Shown: positions 16,336 to 25,739 of the stretch, piece after piece
How positions within the stretch are numbered: position 1 is the first letter of the stretch
Layout: each line of letters starts with the position of its first letter
From: Clostridium sp. AM49-4BH
GTDB lineage: Bacteria > Bacillota > Clostridia > Lachnospirales > Lachnospiraceae
DNA: 64,000 nt
Direction of reading: 5' to 3'
NCBI RefSeq assembly: GCF_003478335.1
Contig: NZ_QUFB01000007.1
Location: 24,941-88,940 of the forward strand
The notes under the pieces: generated by a model
The model's input: the letters and a program-made list of their open reading frames with translations, nothing else
Databases searched by the model: none
Told to the model about the DNA's origin: nothing
Position numbers and translations under genes: made by a program

Positions 16336-16821
16336 ATGATTTTATTGAAAATTTCTGAAATACAAAAAGCTATGGCGCACTTATTGATCCGCGATGCCTT
16401 TGATGAATGTTATTTGGAGCAGGCAGAAGTGCTCACCTTTGCCAAATTGACCATGCAGGGAGGGCGTAATCCGAATTGGTACGATGAAGCGCCTGCAGAT
16501 GACCGGGTTCGATGGAAAGAGTGCAAACCAACGATATTTACTTATATAAAAGGGGATCGAACGCCAACGATGATGCGCATTTCTTTGAAAGCCAGTGCAG
16601 AATTTGCAGAAAAATTGTTGGAAAACAGTGGCGTTTATGACCTGTATTTGCAGGAAAAACCGATGTTGCAACTGCAATTTCGCTATGAAAAGCAGGAATT
16701 GGTATTCGTCACCGGTATTACGCATGCGGAATTCACCATGGATAAACGTATTGAGTTTGCATGGGATGCAGCGGTAGAACAGTATGTGAGAAGTTTGGGT
16801 GTTGGGGCAGAACGAGGATAA
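16336..16821 (+). CDS. DUF5721 family protein
   Basis: About 161 residues from the ATG at 16336, preferred over the in-frame ATG at 16315 because AGCAGGA (16325-16331) is correctly spaced and the family opens with this segment. It appears to match DUF5721, a single-domain alpha/beta family of unknown function seen mainly in Lachnospiraceae. Conserved-looking stretches are REAEILTF-like (here EQAEVLTF) and the C-terminal TGITHAEFTMDKR. No catalytic motif is apparent. Confidence 0.6.
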   Translation: MILLKISEIQKAMAHLLIRDAFDECYLEQAEVLTFAKLTMQGGRNPNWYDEAPADDRVRWKECKPTIFTYIKGDRTPTMMRISLKASAEFAEKLLENSGVYDLYLQEKPMLQLQFRYEKQELVFVTGITHAEFTMDKRIEFAWDAAVEQYVRSLGVGAERG

Positions 16822-16890
16822 GAACCTATATTATATGTAAGATGCGTGATTGACAGAGAAAATTGCAAAAAAATAAAATAGGGGGCAAAA

Positions 16891-17121
16891 ATGAAATGTT
16901 TAAGTTGTAAAATGGAAGAAATGCAAGAAGCTACGAATCCTTATTTCGTAAAACCTAGCAATTGTTATGTGATTATTGAAAACGTTCCATGTTATAAATG
17001 TGGTCAATGTGGTGAAGTTTATTATAAAGCTTCTGTGCTGGAAAAAATAGATGAGATTTTAGAGAAATTAGAGCATATTGCTAGTAAAATCTTTATTTTA
17101 GATTATAATAAGGCGGCGTAA
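16891..17121 (+). CDS. YgiT/MqsA-type zinc-finger protein, orphan antitoxin-like
   Basis: 76 residues with two CxxC pairs (CLSC at 3-6 and CYKCGQCGEVYY at about 35-46), the YgiT-type zinc-finger pattern found in the N-terminal half of MqsA-like antitoxins and in partners of small toxins. The C-terminal HTH of full-length MqsA is absent. The usual upstream toxin (DUF4258 or MqsR type) is not present: the 69 bases before it are AT-rich and non-coding. It is therefore either an orphan or working alone. Base composition is AT-rich, as in the ATPase/protease pair downstream. Confidence 0.6.
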   Translation: MKCLSCKMEEMQEATNPYFVKPSNCYVIIENVPCYKCGQCGEVYYKASVLEKIDEILEKLEHIASKIFILDYNKAA

Positions 17122-17180
17122 GAGCTGTCTGCTTGAGCGTTGGTTCGCACATATTTTTCAAAGATACAGTCCAAGATATT

Positions 17181-17220
17181 AACAAAAGTGTCCCAATATT
17201 GACAAAAGTGTCCCAATGTG
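17181..17220 (+). promoter_or_regulatory. two 20-bp tandem repeats overlapping the promoter
   Basis: Units 17181-17200 and 17201-17220 share the 16-base core ACAAAAGTGTCCCAAT. The 20-bp period (about two helical turns) puts both on the same DNA face. The second unit overlaps the -35 box and spacer of the promoter, a standard arrangement for a repressor site. Confidence 0.7.
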
Positions 17221-17227
17221 ATATAAA
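17199..17227 (+). promoter_or_regulatory. promoter of the ATPase/protease pair
   Basis: TTGACA (17199-17204), 17 bases, TATAAA (17222-17227). The core elements are near-consensus, with the -35 box and spacer inside the tandem repeat. Confidence 0.8.
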
Positions 17228-17257
17228 AAATATAATAAATAAAAAGGGGTGCGTACC

Positions 17258-18307
17258 GTGAAAAAGAAAAATGTTATAAATCTAATTAAGTATTATACGG
17301 AAAAAAATGATGCGGGATTTCGCAATGAAGCATATGAAATAGCGAAGGAATTTGATATATCGGGAGACTATCAACTTGCTGAGTACATCATGTCGTTATT
17401 ATCCGATGTGAATACGTTTGTGCCGCAGGGATTAGAAAATGTTTCTTCTTTTTTTGAAAAAATTGAAGCTAATACTGATATGTTATTACTTCCTGATGAA
17501 ATTACAAATGATTTAATAGGGGTAGTAAATGCAATTGAACATCATATCGGAATCAATAAGTTTCTTTTTCAGGGCGCTCCTGGAACTGGAAAAACGGAAG
17601 CGGTAAAACAATTAGCACGTATTTTAAATAGAGAGATTTTTATGGTGGATTTTTCTGCTGTGGTAGATAGCAAACTTGGGCAGACGCAGAAAAATTTGTC
17701 GATGTTATTTAAAGAAATAAATCAATTTGTTCAACCTCTCAAAGTAATAGTGTTGTTTGATGAGATTGATGCGTTGGCATTGGATCGCACGAATCAAAAT
17801 GATTTAAGAGAGATGGGGCGAGCAACATCAGCGCTGTTAAAAGAGTTTGATAGAATGAATGAAAATGTTGTTTTGGTTGCAACGACAAATCTTTATCAAC
17901 ATTTTGATAAAGCGTTGATACGAAGATTTGATTCTGTTATTGATTTTAATCGTTATTCACAGGAAGATATTCTTTCTGTTGCTGAAAAAATGCTAGATAA
18001 ATATCTTGATAAGCTGAAGCTTGCAAATAGGGATATTCGATTGTTTAGAAAAATTATGAAATTGATGCCACAACTACCATATCCTGGCGAGCTTAAGAAC
18101 ATGATAAAGACGGCGGTTGCCTTTAGTGATCCTAATGATGATATGGATTATTTTAGAAGATTATACTATGCAGTATGCAATGAAAAACCAAAAGACTTGA
18201 AAAAATTGCAAAGTCAAAAATTTACAGTGAGAGAGATGGAAATATTAGTTGGACGATCCAAAAGCAGTGTGGCTCGTGATTTGAAAGAAGGTGTAAGCGA
18301 TGAATAA
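17258..18307 (+). CDS. ietA: AAA+ ATPase, IetA-like partner of subtilase
   Basis: 349 residues from the GTG at 17258. An upstream in-frame GTG at 17249 is only one base from the AAGGGG ribosome site, so the later start is chosen. It is an AAA-family ATPase with Walker A GAPGTGKT (106-113), Walker B VLFDEID (165-171), sensor-like ATTN and an arginine-finger-like RRFD. The C terminus (about 325-345, REMEILVGRSKSSVARDL) reads like a helix-turn-helix. Pairing with a subtilisin-like protease matches the IetAS type, known from plasmid incompatibility/stability and as an anti-phage system. The gene is clearly more AT-rich than the flanking genes, suggesting transfer. The stop overlaps the protease start by eight bases. 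Confidence 0.75.
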   Translation: MKKKNVINLIKYYTEKNDAGFRNEAYEIAKEFDISGDYQLAEYIMSLLSDVNTFVPQGLENVSSFFEKIEANTDMLLLPDEITNDLIGVVNAIEHHIGINKFLFQGAPGTGKTEAVKQLARILNREIFMVDFSAVVDSKLGQTQKNLSMLFKEINQFVQPLKVIVLFDEIDALALDRTNQNDLREMGRATSALLKEFDRMNENVVLVATTNLYQHFDKALIRRFDSVIDFNRYSQEDILSVAEKMLDKYLDKLKLANRDIRLFRKIMKLMPQLPYPGELKNMIKTAVAFSDPNDDMDYFRRLYYAVCNEKPKDLKKLQSQKFTVREMEILVGRSKSSVARDLKEGVSDE

Positions 18308-20570
18308 TATTTTACAGCTTAAAGGAAGATTTGAGCAAAGACCAAATGCTTCTAGGCCTGGATCACCGAAACTTCCAAAAGGAAAAAGTGTTTCAGCATC
18401 GCATCTGTATGAATTGGCAAAACAGTTGGAAAGAATTCTTGCGTATTGGACGAAAAATACAGATATTAATGGTGCTTTGGTAAGTGTGCATTATAAGCAT
18501 ATAGTTGCAAAAAGTAATCGTTTAAAAATTCTTTTGGCAGAAAAGGGAAAAACACCAACTGATTCTATTCGAGGCGCTAAATTTGTTTGGGAACCGAATG
18601 ATGTTGGAGAAGAAGTACAAAAACATGTCTTTACTCACTTTGTTTCATTGGAAGCGATAGAGAAATCAATCGAAGTTTTAAACCAAACAGCATCAATTAT
18701 TGAAAAACAGTATAGAGGTTCTGTTAATAGTGAAATTATAGAAGAATTAGGCAAAAAGTCGAAATATAATTTTGCCGAAGTACCTAAAACTAATTTTTTA
18801 AGAACTGTGGTTGATGGATTTTATGTTGAAAAATTCGATATTGATAGAGCGACGGAGGAAATAACGGAAGAAGCAATTATTACTATTTATCAAACAGGGG
18901 TTGATACGAAAAGGCTTCTTTCAAAGTTTGGAATTAATATAGTCGATGAGCGTATCCTTGATGGAACAACATTAAGGCTGAATCCGGATGAAGTCAAATT
19001 GTTATATAATAATGCTTCATATCTGATAGCTATGGGGGTTACGGATTTTTCTGAGATTTCGAAGGATGATATGTTAGATGTTTATGAGGATGTGCAAGAT
19101 GATTTTGGATTAATGATTCCGCATCCAACAAATGAGCCGGTCATAGGTGTTATTGATACTCAGTTTAACGAAAAAGTATATTTTCATGAATGGGTTGAAT
19201 ATACAAATCTACTGGATCCTAATATTCCTTTGTCAAAGAAAGATTACGAGCATGGAACAGGTGTAAGTTATATTATAGTAGATGGCCCACATGGAAATCC
19301 AGAGCTTGAAGATGGTTGTGGAAGATTTCGAGTAAGACATTTTGGGGTGGCAACATATAGTGGATTCAGTTCTTTTACGGTTTTAAAGATGATTAGAAAT
19401 ATTGTTGCATCCAATAGAGATATTAAAGTTTGGAATTTGTCATTAGGCTCTAGACTTGAAATTAAACCAAACTTTATTTCACCGGAAGCTGCTGAATTGG
19501 ATCGCATACAAAGTGAATATGATGTTATTTTTGTGGTGGCAGGAACAAATGTACCGGGAGGAGTTACAAAAAAGAATATGCGAATTGGTTCGCCTGCAGA
19601 TTCGCTTAATTCTATGGTGGTTAATGCTGTAGACTTTAAGGGTAACTCTGCTTCATATACCCGAGTCGGACCTGTTCTATCATTTTTTCATAAACCAGAC
19701 ATTAGTTATTATGGTGGTGACGGAACGGTATATACTGATAAAATGGTTGTGTGCAGGGATGATATGGGGGCAGCATATGTAACTGGAACTTCATTTGCAG
19801 CACCCTGGATTTCACGTAAATTAGCTTATTTAATTTATATCATGGGACTTAGTCGAGAGGTAGCCAAAGCATTATTGATTGATGCAGCAGCAGGATGGAA
19901 TCGAAAAGATGATGTTTCTCATAGAATAGGATATGGCATTGTGCCAAAGCACATTAATGATATTGTAAAGACATCTAATGATGAAATACGTTTTATTATG
20001 ACAGGTGCATCGGAGGAATATGAAACGTATACATATAATCTGCCTGTACCTATCGTAGATAACGCACATCCATTTTATGCAAGAGCAACATTGGTATATT
20101 TCCCATATTGTGATCGTAATCAAGGTGTTGACTATACGAGTACAGAAATGGATATTCATTTTGGCAGGGTTGTTACAAAAAGAGGATCGACAACAATAAA
20201 AGCTATTGATGATAACCATCAATCTGAAGATCAATTAATTACATTATACGAAGAAGATGCAAGAAAAATGTATCGTAAATGGGATAATGTTAAGCATATT
20301 AGTGAGGAAATAAAAGATAAAAGAATTCCTCGAAAAGCTTATGACACTGGTTTGTGGGGACTTAAAATTAATACGAAAGAACGCTTGCGGAAAAGAAAAG
20401 ATCCACTTCAATTTGGTGTGGTTGTAACGTTAAAAGAGATGAATGGCGTAAATCGTATTGATGATTTTGTGAAATTGTGTCTTGCACGAGGCTGGTTGGT
20501 TAGTAGACTTGACATTGAAAATCAGCTGGATGTATATGCTAAGGCAGAAGAAGAAATCGAATTTGAATAA
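18300..20570 (+). CDS. ietS: S8 subtilisin-like serine protease, IetS-like
   Basis: 756 residues. A roughly 270-residue N-terminal region without signal peptide precedes a subtilase domain with an intact triad: Asp286 in VIGVIDTQ, His318 in EHGTGVS and Ser498 in GTSFAAP; VVAGTN carries the likely oxyanion Asn. A C-terminal domain of about 220 residues follows. No export signal is seen, so it is cytoplasmic, as expected for the IetAS pair, where the AAA ATPase is thought to control the protease. It is translationally coupled to the ATPase gene and AT-rich. The target is unknown. Confidence 0.8.
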   Translation: MNNILQLKGRFEQRPNASRPGSPKLPKGKSVSASHLYELAKQLERILAYWTKNTDINGALVSVHYKHIVAKSNRLKILLAEKGKTPTDSIRGAKFVWEPNDVGEEVQKHVFTHFVSLEAIEKSIEVLNQTASIIEKQYRGSVNSEIIEELGKKSKYNFAEVPKTNFLRTVVDGFYVEKFDIDRATEEITEEAIITIYQTGVDTKRLLSKFGINIVDERILDGTTLRLNPDEVKLLYNNASYLIAMGVTDFSEISKDDMLDVYEDVQDDFGLMIPHPTNEPVIGVIDTQFNEKVYFHEWVEYTNLLDPNIPLSKKDYEHGTGVSYIIVDGPHGNPELEDGCGRFRVRHFGVATYSGFSSFTVLKMIRNIVASNRDIKVWNLSLGSRLEIKPNFISPEAAELDRIQSEYDVIFVVAGTNVPGGVTKKNMRIGSPADSLNSMVVNAVDFKGNSASYTRVGPVLSFFHKPDISYYGGDGTVYTDKMVVCRDDMGAAYVTGTSFAAPWISRKLAYLIYIMGLSREVAKALLIDAAAGWNRKDDVSHRIGYGIVPKHINDIVKTSNDEIRFIMTGASEEYETYTYNLPVPIVDNAHPFYARATLVYFPYCDRNQGVDYTSTEMDIHFGRVVTKRGSTTIKAIDDNHQSEDQLITLYEEDARKMYRKWDNVKHISEEIKDKRIPRKAYDTGLWGLKINTKERLRKRKDPLQFGVVVTLKEMNGVNRIDDFVKLCLARGWLVSRLDIENQLDVYAKAEEEIEFE

Positions 20571-20651
20571 AAAATTTAATTTGATTGATCATTAAGCATT
20601 TCAATAAGGCGGAATGGAGAACAGTTTATAGTATCAATTCAGAGCAAATAC

Positions 20652-20680
20652 TTGCGTTATATGCCAAAAACCACTATAAT
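20652..20680 (+). promoter_or_regulatory. promoter of the type IV pilus operon
   Basis: TTGCGT (20652-20657), 17 bases, TATAAT (20675-20680). The leader before pilB is about 115 bases and I see no known riboswitch in it. Confidence 0.7.
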
Positions 20681-20803
20681 AGAATTAAATGTGGGTAAGT
20701 ATGCCTTATTGTATGGGATGGCACACATGCCCGGAGCGAGAATAATAGCAACAACACAACGAGAAGGAAGAAAATATGAAAAAAGTATGAGCAGGAGGGG
20801 AAG

Positions 20804-22545
20804 ATGGATAGTTTTGGTGCATCAAGAGGACGTCGTAAGAAACGTTTAGGAGATTTGCTGATTGAAGGTGGCTTGATCAATGACGAACAGCTTCAACAGG
20901 CATTACAGGCACAAAAGGAAGGTGATGTCAGACAGAAACTTGGTACTGTGCTGATCGATCTTGGCTTTGCATCTGATGATGATATCGCAGAGGTGCTGAG
21001 CAGACAGTTGAATTTGACGAGGGTTCGCTTAGCGGATTATCATATAGAAGACAATGTGCTCACATTGGTTGATGAGAAATTGCTTCGTAAATATATGTTG
21101 ATGCCATATGAGTTTGATCCGGAGAATCCAAATGTGCTCCGTGTAGCAATGAGTGATCCGCTGGATCTCGGAGCGTTAGATGATCTGTCTATTGTGACAG
21201 GTCTTCGCATCGAGGCTCATGTTACTACAGTAAAGGATGTAGCGCAGGCGCTTGATCGTTACTTTGGTAATGCGGAAGCAATGAAAGTGGCAGATCAGTT
21301 CACGAAAGAGCATCAGGAGCGTTATGGTAATAGAGAGAATCGTAATGAGGAGTCAGAGGAGATCAAGCAGGCACCGATCGTACGACTCTTAAATCAGATT
21401 ATTGAGCAGGCAGTACATAAAAGAGCCAGTGATATTCACTTTGAGCCGATGGAAGAGCAGCTTCGTATCCGATTCCGAGTGGATGGTGTGCTTCAAGAGG
21501 CGATGCGGCATGATATTACGCTGTTCCCGGCGTTGGTCGCTCGTATCAAGATTGTCAGCGGTATGGACATTTCGGAGAAACGTAAGCCACAGGACGGTCG
21601 TATGAGCGTTATCGTTGATCGACAGGAGTTCGATCTCCGTGTATCTAACCTGCCGACGGTATACGGCGAGAAAGTCGTAATGCGTTTGACGCAGAAGAAG
21701 GCACTGACGAGAGATAAGAAGGATTTGGGATTCCAGCCGGATGATTTAGCGAAGTTCGATAAGATCTTGGCACACCCGCACGGTATTATCCTTGTAACAG
21801 GACCAACCGGTAGTGGTAAATCTACGACATTGTATACGGCACTTAGCGAATTGAATACAGAGGCGTTAATATTATCACCGTAGAGGACCCGGTAGAGGCA
21901 AACCTTGCCGGGATCAACCAGGTGCAGACCAACCCGAAGGCGGGACTTACCTTTGCATCGGCACTTCGTTCTATCTTGCGTCAGGATCCGGACATCATCA
22001 TGATCGGTGAGATCCGTGACCAAGAGACTGCCAATATTGCCGTTGAAGCGTCTATTACCGGTCACTTGGTAGTAAGCACGCTGCATACAAATAGTGCGGC
22101 AAGTACGATCACCCGTTTGGCAGATATGGATATAGAGAGTTACATGATTGCAGATGCTGTTGTTGGTGTTATTGCACAGCGACTGCTTCGACGTGTATGT
22201 CCGGATTGTAAGAAGATGGTTCCGTTGACGGAATTCGAAAAGGAAGAAATGCATATCCGGCCGGAATACCGGAGCAGAGAGATTCTTGTACCGCAGGCAA
22301 ATGTCGGCAGTGATTGCATGAGATGCGGCGGATCGGGATATCAGGGTCGTGTCGGTATTTATGAGATCATGCCAATGTCTAATATGATCAAGCGAATCAT
22401 TATTCGCGAGGGATCAGCGGAGGAGATTGAGAATCAGGCGATTCGAGAAGGAATGAAAACACTTGTCACTTCAGCAAATCAATATGTATTACAGGGTATT
22501 ACGACGATTGAAGAAGTACATCGTGTTGCATATGGAGAAGAGTAA
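20804..22545 (+). CDS. pilB: type IV pilus extension ATPase PilB (one-base frameshift)
   Basis: Powers pilus assembly at the inner face of the membrane. The N-terminal MshEN domain contains an exact c-di-GMP-binding pattern ([17 protein letters not shown] from Arg14, with the downstream LxxALxxQ) and a second half, [14 protein letters not shown]. The secretion-ATPase core has Walker [10 protein letters not shown], then Walker [10 protein letters not shown], a His box (HLVVSTLHT) and the zinc tetracysteine ([13 protein letters not shown]). The frame breaks at 21861-21867. Adding one G (GAG GGC GTT instead of GAG GCG TT) restores [17 protein letters not shown] and a 580-residue protein of normal length, so a sequencing undercall is likely. 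First gene of the pilus operon. Confidence 0.85.
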
Positions 22546-22614
22546 AAAGAGAGGGCTATTGTTAGACCTTATCGGATAGAACTAAAAATCTAAGCACAAA
22601 ATGGGGGAACAGAC

Positions 22615-23676
22615 ATGTTAAGTTTTACGATTAATGATCTGCTTGCACAGGCACGTAAGATCGGTGCATCCGATCTTCATGTAGCTGCAGGAGCAGAGGC
22701 AAAATGCCGTGTGCACGGTGAATTAAGGAAAATTACAAGGGAACCGTTGTCTGCAGCAGACACTGCGGAATTGATCATGCCGATGGTGCCGGAACGACTG
22801 CGTGCATCGCTGGATGAGACGGGTGAGGCGGATTTCTCACACGCCATTCCGGGAAATGGCCGATTCCGTGTGAACGTACTCAAGCAGAAAGGTGCATTGG
22901 GTACGGTTATTCGTTTGATCAGTACGGAGATTCCCAGTGCAGAGTCTTTGGGGCTGCCACCGTCAGTCGTAGAGCTTACCAAGAAAAAGCGTGGACTTGT
23001 CTTAGTGACAGGACCGACCGGTAGTGGTAAATCTACCACGTTGGCATCGCTCATAGATATTATTAATACAGAACGTGCAGAACATATTATCACAATGGAG
23101 GACCCGATCGAGTACGAACATTTTCATAAGGCGTCCATTATCAATCAGCGTGAAGTAGGAATGGATACGATGTCCTTTAGCGCAGCGCTCCGTGCAGCAC
23201 TTCGTGAGGATCCGGACGTTATCCTCGTCGGCGAGATGCGTGACTTGGAGACGATTTCATCAGCGATCACTGCGGCTGAGACCGGTCACTTGGTATTTTC
23301 AACCTTGCATACCATTGGTGCAGCAGCAACTGTCGATCGTGTTATCGACGTATTCCCGCCACATCAGCAGCAGCAGATTCGTGTGCAGTTGGCGAATGTA
23401 TTGATTTCTGTTATTTCTCAGTCCTTGATCCCGACGAGAGATGGCAAAGGTCGTGTGGCGGCGTTTGAGATCATGCATACTACACCTGCGATCCAGAACC
23501 TGATCCGTGAGAATAAGACACATCAGATTTCATCTTCAATCCAGACAAGTAAGAATATGGGCATGATCACGATGGATGATGCGATTTACAAATTGTATAA
23601 TGACGGCAAGATCGATTCTACGCAGGCGCTTGAATTTGCACAGGAACCGGATCAGTTGCGAAAAAAATTATACTAA
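22615..23676 (+). CDS. pilT: type IV pilus retraction ATPase PilT
   Basis: 353 residues. An N-terminal PAS-like domain (about 1-100) is followed by the secretion ATPase core with Walker [10 protein letters not shown] (about 137-145), Asp box TMEDPIEYE, Walker B VILVGEMRD and His box HLVFSTLHT, then the PilT-typical C-terminal AFEIMHTTPAI. Hexameric PilT disassembles the pilus for twitching or retraction. It lies 69 bases after pilB in the same operon; its length is normal for the family. Confidence 0.92.
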   Translation: MLSFTINDLLAQARKIGASDLHVAAGAEAKCRVHGELRKITREPLSAADTAELIMPMVPERLRASLDETGEADFSHAIPGNGRFRVNVLKQKGALGTVIRLISTEIPSAESLGLPPSVVELTKKKRGLVLVTGPTGSGKSTTLASLIDIINTERAEHIITMEDPIEYEHFHKASIINQREVGMDTMSFSAALRAALREDPDVILVGEMRDLETISSAITAAETGHLVFSTLHTIGAAATVDRVIDVFPPHQQQQIRVQLANVLISVISQSLIPTRDGKGRVAAFEIMHTTPAIQNLIRENKTHQISSSIQTSKNMGMITMDDAIYKLYNDGKIDSTQALEFAQEPDQLRKKLY

Positions 23677-23757
23677 ATATTTAAATTCGGCATATTGTCT
23701 AACTGCGGTAGTAGAAAATTGGATAGTTTTAACAAAAATGGAAAAAATGACACAAAA

Positions 23758-23788
23758 TTGTCTAAAAAAGCAAAAAATATGGTATAAT
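23758..23788 (+). promoter_or_regulatory. internal promoter before pilC
   Basis: Extended -10 TGGTATAAT (-10 hexamer 23783-23788) with TTGTCT (23758-23763) at a long 19-base spacing. It sits in a 225-base gap between pilT and pilC and may boost the downstream pilin genes. Confidence 0.5.
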
Positions 23789-23901
23789 TTTTGAACAAAC
23801 TATGAACAACTTGGAATTGAAACGGATTCTATATGGGTGAAATTCGAAACGAGTATCATTTATACAGAAGATTGTTCATACATACATAGTGGAAGGAAAA
23901 G

Positions 23902-25131
23902 GTGATACGTGTGGCGACAACAGCGTTTAACTATACGGCGATAGACGCCGGTGGAAAACAGAAAAAAGGCACGATCGAAGCTGCCAGCTTAGATGCGGCG
24001 AGAGCGAATCTGAAGAATCAGGGATTGACACCGATTACGGTGGAGAAACCAAATGCCTTGAATAAGGAACTGAACATCAACATTGGCGGTAAGGTTAAGG
24101 CGAAAGACTTGGCGGTGTTCTGTAAGCAGTTCCAAAGTATCCTGCATGCCGGAGTTACCGTGATCCAGGCGCTTGGAATGCTTGGTGAGCAGTGCGAGAA
24201 TAAGAAGCTACAGAATGCGGTACAGGAAGTAAAGGTACTTGTAGAGAAAGGTGATACATTGGCGGGTGCGATGAGCACGATGCCGGATGTATTTCCGAGT
24301 ATTTTGGTAAACATGGTGGAAGCCGGTGAAGCTTCCGGTAGTTTAGAGACAACATTTGAACGAATGTCGGTAAACTTTGATAAAGATGCCAAGATTAAGG
24401 GAATGGTTATGCAGGCAATGATTTATCCTTGTATCTTACTTTTAGTAATCGTTGGTGTAGTTATCATCATGTTAGTAAAGGTAGTACCATCATTCCAAGA
24501 GACGTTTGATTCGGCAGGTGGCAAATTGCCGGGTATTACATTAGCAGTTGTGGCAATCAGTAACTTCCTGATCGCAAAGTGGCCGTTCTTCTTAGGCGGT
24601 GTGATCGCAGTTGTTGTTGCTATCCGAATGTTTATGAAGACAGACCAAGGAGCAGTGTTCTTTGGAACAATTGCTATGAAAGCACCGATATTTGGAAATC
24701 TCACGATTAAGTCGGCAAGTGCGAGACTGACTCGTACATTAAGTACATTGATGGCATCCGGAATTCCGATGGTAGCAGCGATAGAAATAGTCGCAAAACT
24801 GATGTCGAATCGATTGGTTCAAGTGGCAGTTGAGGATGCGAAGAATGAAGTAGAGCGAGGTGTGGCACTGTCGCAGCCGTTGGAAGATAGTGGAGTATTT
24901 CCACCGCTTCTCTGTCACATGACGCGTATTGGTGAAGAAACCGGTAATATGGAAGAAATGCTGGAAAAGGTTGCCGATTACTATGATGAGGAAGTGGAAG
25001 CGGCAACGCAAGCGGTAACGGCGATTATGGAACCTCTTATCATCATTTTGATGGCAGCAATTGTCGTTCCGATCATGGGAGCAATTATGGCACCGATGCT
25101 TAGCATCTATAGTATGGCAGAGAATTCTTAA
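23902..25131 (+). CDS. pilC: type IV pilus inner-membrane platform protein PilC
   Basis: 409 residues with two GspF/PilC domains (about 70-195 and 275-400) and three long hydrophobic helices (around 170-195, 215-240 and 375-400). PilC anchors the assembly ATPases in the membrane. The start is GTG 23902 with GGAAGG five bases upstream; GTG 23911 (MATTAFNY) is an equally plausible start. Family motifs include FCKQFQSILHAGV and MTRIGEETGNMEEML. Confidence 0.9.
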   Translation: MIRVATTAFNYTAIDAGGKQKKGTIEAASLDAARANLKNQGLTPITVEKPNALNKELNINIGGKVKAKDLAVFCKQFQSILHAGVTVIQALGMLGEQCENKKLQNAVQEVKVLVEKGDTLAGAMSTMPDVFPSILVNMVEAGEASGSLETTFERMSVNFDKDAKIKGMVMQAMIYPCILLLVIVGVVIIMLVKVVPSFQETFDSAGGKLPGITLAVVAISNFLIAKWPFFLGGVIAVVVAIRMFMKTDQGAVFFGTIAMKAPIFGNLTIKSASARLTRTLSTLMASGIPMVAAIEIVAKLMSNRLVQVAVEDAKNEVERGVALSQPLEDSGVFPPLLCHMTRIGEETGNMEEMLEKVADYYDEEVEAATQAVTAIMEPLIIILMAAIVVPIMGAIMAPMLSIYSMAENS

Positions 25132-25160
25132 AGAGGTTTCTGTACTAAATCAAAGTTGTG

Positions 25161-25191
25161 TTATAACCACGAGCCAAGGAGTGGTTTATAA
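25161..25191 (+). promoter_or_regulatory. leader hairpin before the major pilin gene
   Basis: TTATAACCAC (25161-25170) pairs with GTGGTTTATAA (25181-25191) around a ten-base loop. It lies about 30 bases upstream of the pilin ATG and may stabilise or process the pilin mRNA. Confidence 0.45.
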
Positions 25192-25223
25192 TAAATATTT
25201 TATAAGAAAAGGAGATTAAAGTT

Positions 25224-25709
25224 ATGAAAAATTATTTAGCAAAGTTACGTGAAAACGAAGAGAAAGGTTTCTCTCTCGTTGAGTTGATCATCGTTATGGC
25301 AATTATGGCTATCTTAGTAGGTGTAGTTGCATCACAGGTTATTCCGTACATGGAGAAATCTCGTCAGTCTAAAGATCAGCAGCAGCTGTCTAGCCTTTGC
25401 ACTGACATTGTAAGCGCAATTTCACAGGCAGATACAGATCCTGGAGATATTGCTGCTACTGAATTAAGTAGTGCTGGAAACAGTGCTGGTTCATGGGGAA
25501 AAGTGTTAGAAGGTCTTCGCAGTGCTGACGGAACAACAGATAAGTCTTTGGCTGATATTGAAAGTGGTGTTACTGGTAAGTTAAAGAGTAAACTTGCAGG
25601 AACATCACCAAAAATTTATGTTAAACGTGATAATGGTGTGGTAACAGTATTTGTTGCAGACAGCACTGGAGCATCTGTAGGTGGAAAATTGGAAGTGAAA
25701 TCTGAGTAA
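25224..25709 (+). CDS. pilA: type IV major pilin (prepilin)
   Basis: 161 residues. The short positively charged leader ends in EKG, followed by the class III signal FSLVELIIVMAIMAILVG: cleavage after Gly15, Phe +1 and Glu +5 are all present. The globular part is small and rich in Ser, Gly and Asp. Position between pilC and the prepilin peptidase, a strong ribosome site (AAAAGGAG) and the leader hairpin suggest this is the major, highly expressed subunit. Confidence 0.88.
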   Translation: MKNYLAKLRENEEKGFSLVELIIVMAIMAILVGVVASQVIPYMEKSRQSKDQQQLSSLCTDIVSAISQADTDPGDIAATELSSAGNSAGSWGKVLEGLRSADGTTDKSLADIESGVTGKLKSKLAGTSPKIYVKRDNGVVTVFVADSTGASVGGKLEVKSE

Positions 25710-25739
25710 TTATTATTGTGTAACATTAAGGAGTAGAAT

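Noticed and set aside
16874..16879. TTGACA-18-TAAAAT promoter directly before the zinc-finger gene
   Set aside because: Transcription would begin at or after the ribosome site, leaving no usable leader; more likely a chance AT-rich match.
20804..22545. Programmed frameshift in pilB
   Set aside because: No slippery heptamer with downstream structure at the break, and four other genes show the same one-base homopolymer loss, so an error is simpler.
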